In this document: in pieces, positions 13,461 through 27,750 of the stretch
Position numbering within the stretch: the first letter of the stretch is position 1
Layout of the letters: each line of letters starts with the position of its first letter
Source of the DNA: Certhia americana
Lineage: Eukaryota > Chordata > Aves > Passeriformes > Certhiidae
Direction: 5' to 3'
DNA: 64,000 nt
Assembly (NCBI GenBank): GCA_018697195.1
Contig: CM031858.1
Span: 92,985,568 to 93,049,567 of the forward strand
Made by a program: the position numbers and the translations under genes
The notes under the pieces: generated by a model
Database searches by the model: none
The model's input: the letters and a program-made list of their open reading frames with translations, nothing else
Told to the model about the DNA's origin: nothing

Positions 13461-16400
13461 CATGACTGCTCTGTTTTTACTTTTTTCTCCATCTTTTCTA
13501 TATCACTTGTTCCTATAATCCTATTAACTAGTATTTCAGCTCTCCAGAATTAAGCTTTCCTTCTACATTTGTATTTCACCCACTTGAGTTCTTATCATCC
13601 CCGGCACTAGTGTAACAATTATCTTTTAAAAAGTGATTCATAATATAACTGGGGTTAGTGTTGGGGTTGAGGCGCAGGAAAAGAGGAGTAACAGGTTCCC
13701 AGTACTCGTCATTTGCAATTCATTAAATTAAAAAAAATATGAATATGCCTTAAAAGACTCATAACAATTTAGCATCCTTTACAAATGTAAGAAAAATTAT
13801 ATGATCTAGTTATGGTCAGTTATCATTATTTGGAACAGGAAAAACAGTTAATTTTGAATCCATTCAAATGAAAGGGAGAAAGACCTATAGGTGATCAGGA
13901 AGAGTGAATAGACTGCAATTATACTACTTTTATTCAAATATTCACTGCAAAATTACGTGCAATAATTATGCCACTGTTTTACTGAAGCCAAAAATGACTT
14001 TTAAAATGGATTTATCCTTTACTTACACTGATTACATTCTACAATACTTTCTATGAGACCTGAGAGGTTAAAACCAGATAAAGGCACCAAAGTTTCTGTG
14101 CTAATCTTCCAACAGAACACTCTGCTAGCCGTTGTTGAACAGCAATTAACCCCAAAGAATATCCAAAGGAATAACAATTCTGTGGTCTCCAGAGGATGAA
14201 AGCAGATGCTGCATTCTGACTTCTCCCTATCCTGTGTTGCTTCTAAGTGGGCTTTTCAAGATTTAGGAGGCCACAGACCAGAAGCATGGCCTCCAAAAGG
14301 CCTGCAGAGTTCAAGAAGTGATGCCTCTTCTTGAACCCATCCTCCCATGCTCACCTTCACCTCCCATTCCAAGTCTTTTTCCCTGCCAATAGCACCTGAG
14401 TCAGGGACAGGAGACGGCATTTGCCAGCTTCAGCAGAAGCTCTTATTAGGACAGTAATGACCTGCCATACCCAGGAACAGCCTGTCCCAACCACAACAAG
14501 GTGTTTGAATTACTGGTTCTGTGCTATCTAGACACTCCACTCTCATCTACTGATGCTTGCTTATGCCAGCAGCCACACCCACTTTGTCCAGGGGGCTGTG
14601 GTGCTGGATTCAGGTAATGGGGAGGGAGTCATCCCTGTCTACCTGAACTGCCACATCCCGGATAATTATTTTTATGAAGGGCATTTCTCAAGACACAATA
14701 AGCAGTAAAACAATACTGAGATTTTAAAGTCACTTCTTAAAAACTTCCACTCCAAGTATGGCACAGTTCCGATTTTTTTGTCAAGTTATAACTGGTATCT
14801 CCACTGTAAAAAGTCTATTAAAATGTGGTTCTTCAAGGAACAACATTAAAGCAAACATGAAAGAATTCACCGTAACAGCCATGAATGACTCTCATGTGCC
14901 TGTATCTTAAGCTCTCTTTCCTCCCTCTGTTGCCTGAAAGAAGCAACTTTTCACCTCAACTTTTTTAAGTAAGTCTTCATGATGAGGAATAATAATCAAG
15001 GACGAAGTTCTAGTAAGTAGGTGGCTTCTGTGCAGAGCTCTTCTTCATTGCTTTTGCCCAGATGAATAGTGCTGTCCCACTCTTTCCTGCCCAGCATTTT
15101 ACTGGTGTGGAACTGTATGCTCCAAAAGGTGATTTATTACCCTGATAAACAACAGAGCCAAATGCCCTAGAGATCCTGCTGTCAGCATCCAGCACAGTAG
15201 CTAGAGGAAGGTTTGCTCTCTCATCTAATCTCAAAGATCGCTACTGATGTGAGTCATGTTTCCCACACTGTCACTGATTCCTCACCTGAGTGATGTCTAA
15301 AAGGGGATTTTAGACACCATCTCCTGCCCCAATTACTCACACGGAGCTAGCACCCTTATGCACAGACAGATAAAGTAATTAGACATGTGTCACACCTCAG
15401 GCCTTAAATACTCCTCCAACCTTCTTGCATGCAGGATTTTGTGAAACAACCTTGGATCTTCTGAAGGCGCAGCACAACCACGGCAAATTCTGGCTGGCAC
15501 ATTTCTTGGCCTTGAAAGTGATCTTTATTTATTTATTTGGTGGTTTTAAGTCCTTAAGGAGCAGAGTTTCTTTTAGGCAAGCACATGTAAAAGAAGGAAA
15601 GCAACAGACAGTGCCAGCCTGACTCTCACAGAGAGACAAGGTATTTAGAATAGTGTTTCCACTCCTTTTGAGGCTACAGCCTGTGGTTTCATCTGAGGTA
15701 CCTGTGTGGCAACCCATTTAAATGAGCCCACAGAAAGTCTCATATGTTAAAAAGAAAGAGGAATTTCCAGTGGAAAATGTGATTGAATGGAGAGAAGTTC
15801 ACTTGGACAATCTCTTACCAAAGCTCAGCAACCAATGAGTGGTATCTGCCTGTCTCTTTTTCCATGCCATGAGGCACTCTGTCTTTACAGCTTACATCAA
15901 TTAGAACTCATAATGTCATTACTCGGCACATCAAAGCATCATGCCTCCCTTCAGAAAGGCTCATAAGTCTGCCCACTCACATTGTGGTCTGCAAGCAAGT
16001 ATGAATCCCCCAGCACTTAGTGGTATGTTTCACACCTCAGGTCTGGGCTCTGAGCACTGCTTTTAGGCTGTTATAGCCTTGACAATTAGACACCACTCCT
16101 CAGGAGCCCTCAGGCTTAGTCAAACATTCTTTTTTTTTCATATTAATAGAAACTACTTTGAGAACACAATTCTCACAATTTAGAATATAGTTAAGAAAAT
16201 AACCCATCTATTAACTGAATATTTCAAGACTGATGCAATAGTGTAAGACAGCGTAAATACATATGCTTTTACAGATTTCAAAATAAATTGTTCTAAAAAT
16301 TTGCATGCAGGATTTTTAGTCTCCCATGAACTTGTATCTGCAAGTATAACTATCAGAATCACAAGGATGTTTTGTAAGAATCAAGCTCTTTTCTGGCTAC

Positions 16401-19400
16401 AGGTACTAATTATAACAATCACTGAATTTGTCAACATGCCATTGATGCTTAAGGGAAATGTCAGAGGATACAGGGCCAATTTGAAAAGGATAAAGGGAAT
16501 AGAAATATTATGGTTTGAGGTTGGGGGTTTTGGTTTGGTTTTGTTTTTTTACAGACAAGTGTCATACTATTGCTCTTGGCTTCACTTCTGTGACGTGGTC
16601 AGTTTTCTGATCTCCTGGCTGTGTGTCAGGGTGCCAGAGACACCACAACAGAAGTGACAAGAATGTGTGACTGGGGAGTAATAGTCAGTGGTCCCAACTT
16701 AAATGTTGTCTATCTGCAGCCTGAGCATTGGCAGTACAGTTGGTGAAATTATTCAGGAAAGCACAGTGAAGGGATAGAAGTGAGAGGTCAATGCCCAATG
16801 GCTTCTACATATCTTGTCTTTGGGGACTGAGGCATCTCTGCCTGCTTACCTTCAACTTCCATGAACAGCAGGGCAAATTTAAGCACAGAGGACACAGCTG
16901 TCTTGGGCAGCAGGCTGACAACCAACCACAGGCCTGATGCCTGCTCCATACACTGGAGTTGGTGAGAGCCAAGACAATGCAGCTGCTGACTCCACTGAGA
17001 GGATTGAGTCAGAGCTTTCAACTGAGGTCTTCACTCTCATCTCATTTAACAACAGCAACAAGCTGAATTCCTCAGGCTTTCCCCCCATTCTCTGAGCCAG
17101 CTCCTTCTCCTCCTTTCTCCCCTCCAACAGCATGGGTCCTACCCCATAATCTCACTTAGGAGGTAGCAACACTGACTCTGGTTTGCAGTGCCAAGGAGCC
17201 CCAAACAACCTCTGCTATTTGGCTGTGAGGAGTCCGGCCGTGCAGCTGGGCAGAACAGCTGCTGGTATTTGGGAGTCCTACAGTGCACAAACCCGTAAAG
17301 GCCAGGAGCTAGAGGCATCCTTAAATTCATTCCTGCCTTAAATTGTCCAGCTAGTGCAATTGATTGAATGCCTTTGGAGACACGGTGGCCATGAGCAGTC
17401 AGATCCCTAGAACTGCAGCCTTCTGCTGCACACTGCCATGGACAGGCTGGTTACTGTGGTTCATCAGCACTGGACTATCACTGTACATGACCAACCCAAA
17501 CAAGCAAAATGAGAGTGCCAACAAGCAATGAAGGATTCTGCCGTCACCTGGCCAAACAAGACTGAAGTGATCTAGAAGACCCTTCCACAGTAAGCAAAGG
17601 AAACTATCTGAAGGCTGATGTCTTCTTTGGGATGGTCTCTGTAAAGCACGGAAGCTGAGTGGCTCCAGATGCCACCAGCACAACTCTGTCCTGTTCTGTA
17701 TCTCAGTAGTGGGGCCACAAAGAGCTGCTTGTGGAGCTCATCACAATAATGTCACAGAGAGGTTTTGTAGTTGGTTGTTTTTGTGGTTTACTTTTTTTTT
17801 TAAAGGTCAAAACAGCTGAAAACTGCAAAAATGAATTTGTATCAAGATAAAGTTTTGCAAAAGTTGAAGACAAATGTAGTCCTTTGTCCAGCTGAGTATA
17901 TAAATGTAGTTTCCTCCCATGTCCTAGCACAGACACATCTGAACCGGAAGCAAGGATAATCTTAATCAATGCTGTTAAAGTGCATATTTTTCATTGAACT
18001 GGAGGGGACGGAAGCAAAAAGCAAAAAGCTAAGGCACCTGTTGCACGCCTCCTTCAAAAGAAACTATATAATGCTAATTGCAGGCTGTCATAATTATAAT
18101 GCCTCAAAGGCATTGGGTCAATGTGTTAACAATTTGGTTCAATACTTAGTGGAAAATAAAGAGAAAAGAACTTCAAGGTACGCTTGGTCCCCACAAACTT
18201 AAAACTTCAGCTATATAGTTTGATGAGTGGTTTTATGTAGGAAATTCCTTTATAGTTATAGGAAGAGCAAAAGAGCCAACACCACTCCAGATCTAATATT
18301 GAAGTAACAGGGAGCGAACAAAAGAAAGATTTGGAGACATTCCCGAAGAAAGAAGAAATTATGGCTCTGTAACCAAAGGGTGATTTTTATTTCCCTGCTT
18401 TCTCAAGACAAAATTTTGTATTAGTCTCTCTGAAAACATCTTTGCTTTTCAGGTGATGTCTGCTTCACTCACTGAGCACAGAAGTGTTAGGAAGGACAGC
18501 ATCTGGGGAGAAACAAAGCCAGAAGCATTTATTGGAAGGCACTAAGTATATCAGAAAGAGTACTTCAGATGCTGATTTAATTGAAATCAGGAATGTAGCT
18601 GGAGAAAAGAAACATTGCCAGCGTACCCTGGAGAGCAGTGCTGAAATATGTGCTACATTGACCACTGACAATCCATAGAGAGCTGGCAGGTCACACTGTG
18701 CTGGCTCTTCTCCTTGTTTCCAGCTGCTAAATTACATTAAAGTCAGCTTAAAATTCATTAAACGCCTTCCTATTATTACTTTTCCATATAAGCAGTTGTT
18801 ATAGCTGCTGAAGAGACATTGTGTGATGGTGACAGTGAAGAGAGAGGCCTGAGTAAATATGAATGGGAAAGGAGAGGTGATTTTGACCAGGAAAACGCTT
18901 GGGACCCTTCAGAATTTAACTGCTCTTCAAAAGATGAAAGCAGCTACACAGTAGATTGTGAATTCAGATGCTTAAATGCTCCAGAGATACGTTAATACTG
19001 ATTGTGGAGGTCATGTTTTGTTTGGCAGTTTTGCATAAATCCTGAACCAGTCAGAATCATCACTCTGTGAGGCTGTCATTGCAATGATGCTGACCCAGTG
19101 TCACTGATAATTACAGGTAATTTCAACTGCTGTCATTAATTTGCCTTTTTCAATCTCTCAGCAAAGCCTTACAGGCTTTGTCCTGTATATAATAGTATTG
19201 AAGGTAATAAGATTTCTTCCATCAGGGATTTAAGGAATTGGATTTTACTCCATTTTTTAAAAAGGCTTAGCACTATTTTTTGCAGGTTTTGAAAAAAGTA
19301 TTTTTTTAAAGTTTTCACCAATTTCAGTGGGAAGTTTTTTCCAACAGCAGTATAGAGAGGAGAGAAACCCAGGTGTTACCAGAAATACAGTTACTCAGTT

Positions 19401-22400
19401 CGGAAGGGAAGCTCCTTTATGAGTGGAAGTGGAGAAGAGAGCAGAGGTCCTTGTCTCCATGCCCATGTAAACCTTTTTGCATATGTGATAATTTGTTTTT
19501 ATAAAAGATCAAAAGCAAAAAGATTCTTTGCTTGAATTCTGGCCTTTAATGGCATGACACATGCAACAAAGGAGAATCGAGTGGCATGCAGTAAGTGCAT
19601 CTTCACCAACAGGACAGTAATGACAGGCCAAGCCCAATATTAAATGATATTTTGAAGTCAAACATCAGGCACAGTGCTGTCCATTCATTAGGTGCATCAT
19701 CTGATGCACATGAGAAAAACATATCAAAGGGCCTTCAACAACACCTTCTAGTCTGACTGAAAGAACCCATCCATTTTCCTGGGAGAGCAAAGTATCTACT
19801 GGAGGAAAAAACTCTTTTTGAACCTAAAAAAAAAGATATAAATCCTTTTTGTGACTCATATGACTTAGAGCTGTAAAAACTTTTTAAGATACTATTTGCA
19901 GTTTCTACAGGGAAGACTTTCAGAATAGCAGCACTAAAAATAGAATCAATGACTTTAAAGATTTACTGTCCGTGCCCAGAAATCTTGGAAAAAGTAAAAT
20001 ATTAAAATAATATAGGTCCTAATGGAAAGCCACACCTCTGCATATCTTACAACTGGAGTCTGCATAGGAGATGCAGAGGTCCATCCACTGAAGACTACTG
20101 CTGCATGCCAGCTGTTCCACTGCATATGCAATTCCCACTGGTATCACACTTGACCCAGTCTACACAAGGATGCCGCCAGCACACAGTAGCCATGTGTACT
20201 GTTACCTTATTCTGACCTTCACTAAATATTTGGAGCCGAATTTGGCTTGTCTGACAACTCAGGTGCAGCAGAAGATACAAAAATTCTCATGATTGTGGGC
20301 TTCCTATGAGTTGGGACTACATTAGGAGCAACTAAATCAGCTATTGCAAATGTGAAGAACAACAAAGGACTGATGAGAATCTTCTGAACCTAAGGGTCTT
20401 CCAGGGAACTCAGTTAATCCTGTGGGTTTCTTCGGTGGAGTATCTGCCTCTGTGGAGAGAAGCGCTGCAGAGCCACCAGCTCTCTTTGGGAGAACTCATT
20501 TCATGTTCCAAGGTGGAGCTGTTGTGCCCCCGCATGGCAGGTCACTGGCAGAGCACGGAGCCAGACCTCCGCTGCACACTGACAAACCCATCATCTCATG
20601 GCAAAGTATGCCAAACATTCTATGCCACATGGAGGGGACCTGTGTTAGTGTTCAGAGCATCGTGCTCTGTTACAATTGCACATGCCAGAAAATTGTAGGA
20701 GCAAGGCAGCTGAAAAGAGCCTATAAAAAATTAATGGCTGACGTTAATACCAACCTCCAAACAAAGAATGGTCAGAAGGGAAAATGCAAGAGAAGTAAAA
20801 TATGTGACTTATTACAGGCTTTGTGACAGATTCTCATTTGGAGTACCAATTTTAAAATATCAGGAATTAAAGACAGGTTTTAGGATGCAAATTTGGCTTC
20901 TGGAAGCAGAGGCCATACCTGTATAAAAAATTCAACTGGGAAGGAGGTCCTGAGGATGTTAACTACTCTACAGAAGCAAAGAATGAAATACAGAGACAGA
21001 AGCAGGAGAAGGATGGAGTTAAAAGTTCCTGTGAAGGAATCCAGATAGCCTTTTAGGGGAAAAGAAAAGCTATCTCAGTAGAGAGAATGAATTCACAGAG
21101 CATAGGGAGTTTAGTTCTCATGGTGAAATGTTCCCATGAGACAAGACAGTCTATCCCATTTTCCCCAGGACAGCCTAGGCAACACCAGTAGTCACTGAGA
21201 GCTAAACAGGGTCTTGGCTGCATTCAGCTGACTCTTCTGAGAGTGGGAAGAAGATCGTGACTGCTTCCTGACTGCATTCAAACAAATGTATAGAGCTTTT
21301 ATGTGGGCAGGGGCATCTGGTTTTCACACCATATGCTACTCCTTTTGGAATATAAGTATATAGCTGAGTAAATGCAAGGGTTGTTTATATGATGAGCATG
21401 AAACAGTCTGAAATTACACCAGAAGCCACTAGTAATAAAAAAAATTCTGCTTTTCATCACAGGCTTCCAGATTCTCTTGGTAAACTTTTCACTGATATGC
21501 TTGACCTTAAGTGAGATGGCCCTTGGACGTGGATGGAGGAAAACACTGTTATTTTTTAAGTAAACTTGATACTTCCAAACATCCAAAATGTGACAAATGA
21601 AACAGAAAAACAAAACCAAAGTAAACCACAGCAAAACCTCATAAAATTCCATCACATCCCAGTTGACATTCTCTCCCTGCAGTGCTTTTCATCAAAGATG
21701 CTATACTCATTCGTTGGCAAGATGGCCTCTTGCCATTCAAAGTCAGGGAGCTGTGATCAAGTGACTAAACACTATTCTTCATAAAAAACTGAAAAAATAA
21801 ATACTGTAAGTGCAGAAGTGCAGAATTTAAGATGGTGCTATAGGCTTCATTAACCAGTGCTGTGAGATCCTTTCTGTCCTGAGAAGGTTTCCATCCAAAC
21901 CTTTCTTACAGATAGCAGAGTAAGGAACAGCACAGGTTATTAGTATACAAAAGAATAAAGAAGAAAGAATTTCACAGTCTGTGGTGACTGGCTTTATTAA
22001 TTGTAGGCTGGGAGAAAAGATAGTCAAAATATAAACTACTGAAAACAAAGGGAAAGCATCTGCCAAAAAGAGATTACATGTCTCAAACTGAAACCTCTGC
22101 GCATCAGTGTGTATATACATGTGTATGTGTTATTTGCTAATGTTGGTTTCAGTGCATTTCTTACTAACCTTACTCCTATGAAATGAAATAATTGTTAAAA
22201 AAAAATTAATGTTTTCCTGGAAGAAGTTTGAAGAAAGATCTTGAGGTGTATTAGACATATTAGTACACATTGTTAAAGAGTACAATTGGTGACAAATACT
22301 GGTGGCACAGGGAAAAGTCATACAGACAACTGGCAAGATGAATTTTCTTGACAAGAAATCTTTGAAGAGTGTCGTCCAGCAGAGAAAGACTGAAATAGTG

Positions 22401-22634
22401 CCAAACATGACACATAAAGCCAGGATATAGTGCAACTGTGCAGAGAAAGTGATACAAGGATCTGTTTCTAGTCAGGGAAGACATTTGTGATTAACCAGTA
22501 GCTGGTGGACATTTGCCATTACAAGCCATAATAACAACTTTCAAAATCAGACTTAATTTAGAGTTTCCACAGAGAGACGTCAATATTGATGCCCAATGGA
22601 TTTAGGAAACACACACCTGATGTATCATGTATGC

Positions 22635-22659
22635 ATATATATATATATATATATATATA
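22635..22659. repeat. (AT)n microsatellite
   Basis: Twelve to thirteen AT units, followed by an interrupted GTATATAT extension. Confidence 0.9.
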
Positions 22660-25600
22660 CGTATATATCTGTGAATAAACTTCTATATATTTAGGAGCAC
22701 AAATGCAGAGCCACTAATACACAGTTATGTGATTAGACTTGGACGTAGTTAAGTGGTGGTTTTATATTTGCATCCGTAACTATAGATAAAATTTTGGCAC
22801 ATTATAAAAAACCTGATATATATTAGAGGTTTCTTTCTATATCCAGAAGAAATAGGACGTACGTACATGAGATAAAGCTGTACGCAAATATCTGGCAGCC
22901 TGGCACACTGAGTAGGCCTGTGCTCTCACTGAAGGCTGGGGCTGAATTAATGTTAGTTTCCTTTCAACCATGACAGGGAAGGAGGAGGGAGGTCTGGAAA
23001 GCACCATCTGTTTTTCCAGATTGCTGTTAATCTGCCAATAATTCATATTGGATATAAAGAATTAATGCTATGGGAGAACACTAAAAAATATACAAAGTCT
23101 TCCTCTTCAGCATATGGAGCAAAGACCAGCAAAGAGGCATCAGGTTGTCTTCCTGGGCCAGGAGGATGGAAAGCCCTCTGAAATTTGTCTTGTATGTTAA
23201 AGAGAATGAAAACACAGACACATGTGGTAGGGAAAGGGAATGTTCCTCTGATAATCAAAGAAAGAAACCTAGCACTCATCAGAAAAAGGCTTTATAAATT
23301 TTAAGATTGACCAAGCAACACCAAAAAAACAGGGCCCTGGCCCAGGCAATGCAGAGGAACAAATGATATCCCAGCTGTGGGGAACATTCAGACTATGCTT
23401 TGCAAGCCCGTGATGGCTTCTCTGAGAACACACGTTGTGAGCAAAAGGTCACACAAAGGGAGCCTGAAGCCACTTGGAAAGGGTGGCAAGGTGGCGTCAG
23501 TGAGACAGCAAAACACGGGGTGATACATCAGAGGTTAGGCACTAATCCAGTAACGGCTGATTGTGGATTTTACATTGACCAGAAAAGGTCGACATATGGT
23601 CTGCTGGGAAATCCGCCAGCAAAACTATTGCTATTTTTGGATGTTTTTAATATAATTTTCAACCTTTTCCTTATCTTTAAGGAAATAAATGCAGCTTTAT
23701 TAGAGAAAGGAGTGATGATTACTACAAGGAGTGATCAGTTACTGTGATCCAACTACTTTTTTGATGCTTCTGCTGATGCTACATTGAGCAGGAGTGAGCG
23801 ACCTACAGGTGACAGTGCACTGAAATAGGACTGTTCTGTCCCATTTCTGCTGCACCTATCCAAGTAAACTAAGCATTGAAAGCAATCAGCCTCCCCACAA
23901 AAGCATGAGCACTGTTTCTTGCACATCTTTGGCCCAGGCCAAATGACATCTTGATCTCTAGTAACACTCCAGGAGCTAATGCAGGTCAACAGCCTCTCTA
24001 CTTTGCTCCTATGTCCTTCCCACAAGCACATGCTGCATCTTTGGGGCAATTTGCCAGTTCCAGTGCTTGAATCCAACTAATAAAAACAAGTATGAAGGCT
24101 TTTCCACAGGCAAACATAGTATTCTGGATCCATCCTTCTATTCCTCGCTATCCATGGTGGCAGAGGGTCTTTACAGAGGTGAATAAACAGCATTTCAAAG
24201 CTACTGCCTCTGCACTCCTACAAAGGTCCTCAGTGTTCCGTGTCTGTCTTACAGAGCTGTCTTACAACATTTAATTTTCACACCAGAAGTGAGAGGATTT
24301 ATCTACGCTGGTACTAGGAAAAGAAAATCACCCACCTCTCTGAGGACAGAAAGCTGGTGCAGCAACATAAGTGATCTGGCAGTTCTTGCATAAACAGGAA
24401 GAGAAGAATTCCACAAATTTGATGACATGTGGTCTTTATTTTCAGAGTTGTTTGATTGATGAGTGACTGTGAAGGGGTGCTGTATACAGGGAGCTCTGCT
24501 GATGGGCCCTGTGATCCAAAGCTGGAAGGAGCTCTAGACTGATATCACTGCTACCTGATGACAATTTTCTGGCTCTGGGGGCTATTTCTTCTGTCAGACA
24601 TGCCGAATGCCATATCTCCTTCATTTCATATGTCTTTTTTTCTTAGGTTTTTTTTTCCCCAGAGTTTTCTTACAGTATAAAACGTGTGAATGGGTATGGG
24701 TTGTACTCTTAAATCATGAATGTGGTGTTTCTGTTTCACTCAAATTTTTACAATCCTCACTTTAGACCCAGTAAAATCTACCAGTAAAAAACTTGTTTTA
24801 TTCTCCTCTCTGGTAAGCTTAAGCTGCAGGTTGAGAACGTCTAGAAAGGTAAGCCTTTTTAAAAAGACTACAAAAGTGGCAGGGGCCAGAGCCTAATGCC
24901 ACACCTTCAGACCTTCTAGCAGTAAAAGCATGGACTAATGACTTATTTTCCAGAAGCAGGACAAGGTTAGTAAATAACAAAATTTTTGAACCAAGTAACA
25001 AAGGTGGAAAAAACCAAAACAGGTAAGATTTGGCATACACAAGAATTTTAGGCGATTCTTTACCATAAAGTGGTCATGGTTTAAAGCTTTAGTATTCTAG
25101 ATACTAGCCTTTATTTCCACAGATGCACAATGAATTTTAAGGGGAAAAAAATCAACACATCATGTTCAGTTTACCCAAGAAATGCAAAGCACAAATTCCA
25201 GAAATTAAAATTCTGGCTATATGAAACACTTATATTCCATCTATCCAAAATATATGTTGTTTAACTTAGTCATTTGTTTTATGAAAAGAATGAAAGACAT
25301 CATTTCTATAGCTGCTTAATGTTTTATTCCTGGCTGGGTATTTGGACTAGGAAAACAACAGCTTTCCTTTTGGCTGTTAGTGCTTAATTATTCAATGTTA
25401 ACAGCCAAGAAGTAAGCTGTTAGCCCTCCTCCTCTTCTTCACAGCTTTTCTTTCCCTCGTGGGTCTAAATCTGTCCTTCACACATATGAAGAGCAGTTTG
25501 AATTGTAGGGATTGCATTTTGGCCTCACAGGAAACAGCCTATGACTTACAATATTTCCTCTTAATATCTGTGTGGCTTGCTTTCCAATCTTTTAAAACTA

Positions 25601-26388
25601 CACAGTAGCAGCTTAATTTCTACTTTGATGCTCTCCTTTAAATACCATCACAGACTCCTTCACAGACCTACTCCCAAGCTAAGCTCTCTTGGTATAATTT
25701 CTGAAATGTGATGACTATTCTACCTATATCACTGTACACAGTGCTAGACAAAGTAAATAAGCTGTAAATCTAGTGGGTTTCCTTCTTCCTTAGAAGCCTC
25801 ATCAGCTGAAGACTTTACAAGACCTAACCAGATTGACTCTAGCAGCACTTAAAGGTCATCTTGAAAGATGGCAAATATTAGTATCAGAGGATGATGACTG
25901 CTTGAAACATCCCCAAATAATATCTCATAAATTAACCACATATTCAGTGTATTTGGGTCAAGTCCATGAAGACCAAATCCAGTAGTGTAATCCAGAGGAG
26001 TGTGTAAGCAGTGTTTTTCTAAAGACTAAGAAAAAGTCACACAGCTTGCCCCTCTAGGATGAGGGCTACTCATGACATAACCTCACTCCTTCCTTGAGTA
26101 CAACTCTCACCTTTATCCTCTTCTGAAAAAAAAAAAAAGAAAAAAAAAAATCTCTGGAAACAGATTCATTTGCTCCAGCTAAGTATGACAAAAGGTGGGC
26201 ACGTACCCTTTCACAACAGGCCATCCCAAGATACTTTTGCTACATCAGTCAGGGATATACAGATCACGACTGTTCCCTAACCTTTGCTACCAAAGAATTT
26301 GATTTAGGTTATACTATAGACTGCTTGAATTCCCATCAGTCTGATAAATGTGAAAAGTTAAGGGCAAAGATATATAAACATATGAGAT

Positions 26389-27750
26389 ATGTTAAAGATC
26401 ATCTCATCCAATCATCAACCCAGCACCACTGTATCACCCCAAAACCACAGCTCCAAGAGCCACATGCAGATGCTTCTTGAACACTTCCTACCTACCAGCA
26501 ATCCTAGTACCTACCTGGACAATTTATTCCAGTGCCTAACCACACCTTCAGTAAAAGTTTTTTTTCTAAGATATAATCTGAATCTCTCCTAGCACAATTT
26601 AAGGCCCTTTCCTCTCATCCTTGCATTTGAAACATGACAGAACAGACCAATCCCCACCTCATTACAACCTCCTTCCAGGAAGTTGTAGAGGTCCTCCCTG
26701 ATCCTCCCCTTCTTCAGGCTAAACAACAACAGCTCCCTCAGCTGACCCTCATAAGACTTGTGTTCAGATATTTCACCAGTTTTGTTGCCCTGTCTGGACA
26801 CCTGCAGTCCCTGAATGTCCTTTTTGAAGGGAAGGGCCCAAAATTGAACACAGGGTTTGAGATGCAGCCTCAACTGTGCTGAATAGAAAAGGACAATCAC
26901 TTCCTTTGTCCTGCTGGCCACACTATTTCTGATACAAGCCAGGATGCCATCGGCCCTCTTGGCCACCTGGGCACATGCTGGATCATGCTCAGTCACTGTC
27001 AAACAGCATCCCCAAGTCCCTTCCTGTTGAGCAGCTTTCCAACCACTCTGCTCCCAACCTGTAGTACTGCCTGGGGTTGTTACATTCTCATTGTTGAACC
27101 TCATGGAGACGTCTTCAGCCCATCAATCCAGCCTGTCCAGGTCCCTCTGCAGATCCTTCCTGCTCTTCAGCAAATCAACTCCCACCTAACTTGTAATGGT
27201 AATGTCTGCAAATTTACTGAGGTGCACTCAATCCTCTCATCCAGGTTATTAATGAAGATTTTAAGCAGGACTGGTCCCAGTACTGAGCCCAAGGGAACAC
27301 TACTTGTGATCAGCCACCAGCTGGATGTAATTCCGTTCACCACAACTCTCTGGGCCCATCCATCCAGGCAGTTTTATCCAGCAAAGACTACACCTATACA
27401 GGTCACAAGCAGACAGTTTCTGCAGGAGAATGCTGTGGGAGATGGTGTCAAACACTTTACTGAACTCCAGATAGATGAGCCTTTCCCTCATCTACTAAGT
27501 GTGTCCCTTTGTCATAGGAGATCAGGTTGGTCAATCAGGACCTGCCTTTTGATCTCCTAAACAGGCCAAAGTCTGCCTGTCGAAAGTCCAAGATGGCAGT
27601 TCTGCTGGCAGCACTCCTAATGTCACCCAGAATTGAAAACTCTATCATTTTGTGCTCACTATACCCAGGAAATACCAACCCATTTTTTTCGGTGGTGTGC
27701 TTTCCTTTCCACTGCATTCTGAGTCTTAACAAAGACAGCTTCAGAGCAGG
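26389..27750 (-). mobile_element. CR1 LINE copy with reverse transcriptase remnants
   Basis: An antisense CR1 element of about 1.36 kb. On the minus strand from 27750, the end of the endonuclease domain is visible (EHKMIEFSIL, then LDFRQADFGLF). A jump follows to the reverse transcriptase (YLEFSKVFDTISHSILLQKL), then the C-terminal part (CAQVAKRADGILACIRNSVA, FWALPFKKDIQGL, LFSLKKGRIREDLYNFLEGG) and the 3' UTR. The segment between endonuclease and reverse transcriptase is deleted, and stops or frameshifts interrupt the frame. The frame 26589-27104 (171 codons) belongs to this dead element, not to a host gene. Confidence 0.9.

Larger units (their letters stand above)
13335..26388. other. Non-coding stretch downstream of SEC61B
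   Basis: Thirteen kilobases without a supportable gene. Open frames of up to 134 codons (20422-20826 plus) have no recognisable domain, no splice pattern and no homologue I know. Contents worth naming are the palindrome at 13434, possible conserved elements near 18020-18140, 18720-19200 and 23540-23740, an (AT)n run at 22635, and an A-rich tract near 26127-26150. Confidence 0.5.

Noticed and set aside
20422..20826. 134-codon plus-strand frame with a Lys-rich end
   Set aside because: No similarity to a known family and no exon context; kept only as unannotated sequence.
26589..27104. 171-codon minus-strand frame as a possible gene
   Set aside because: It reads as the C-terminal CR1 reverse transcriptase region and is flanked by CR1 sequence, so it belongs to the dead LINE copy.
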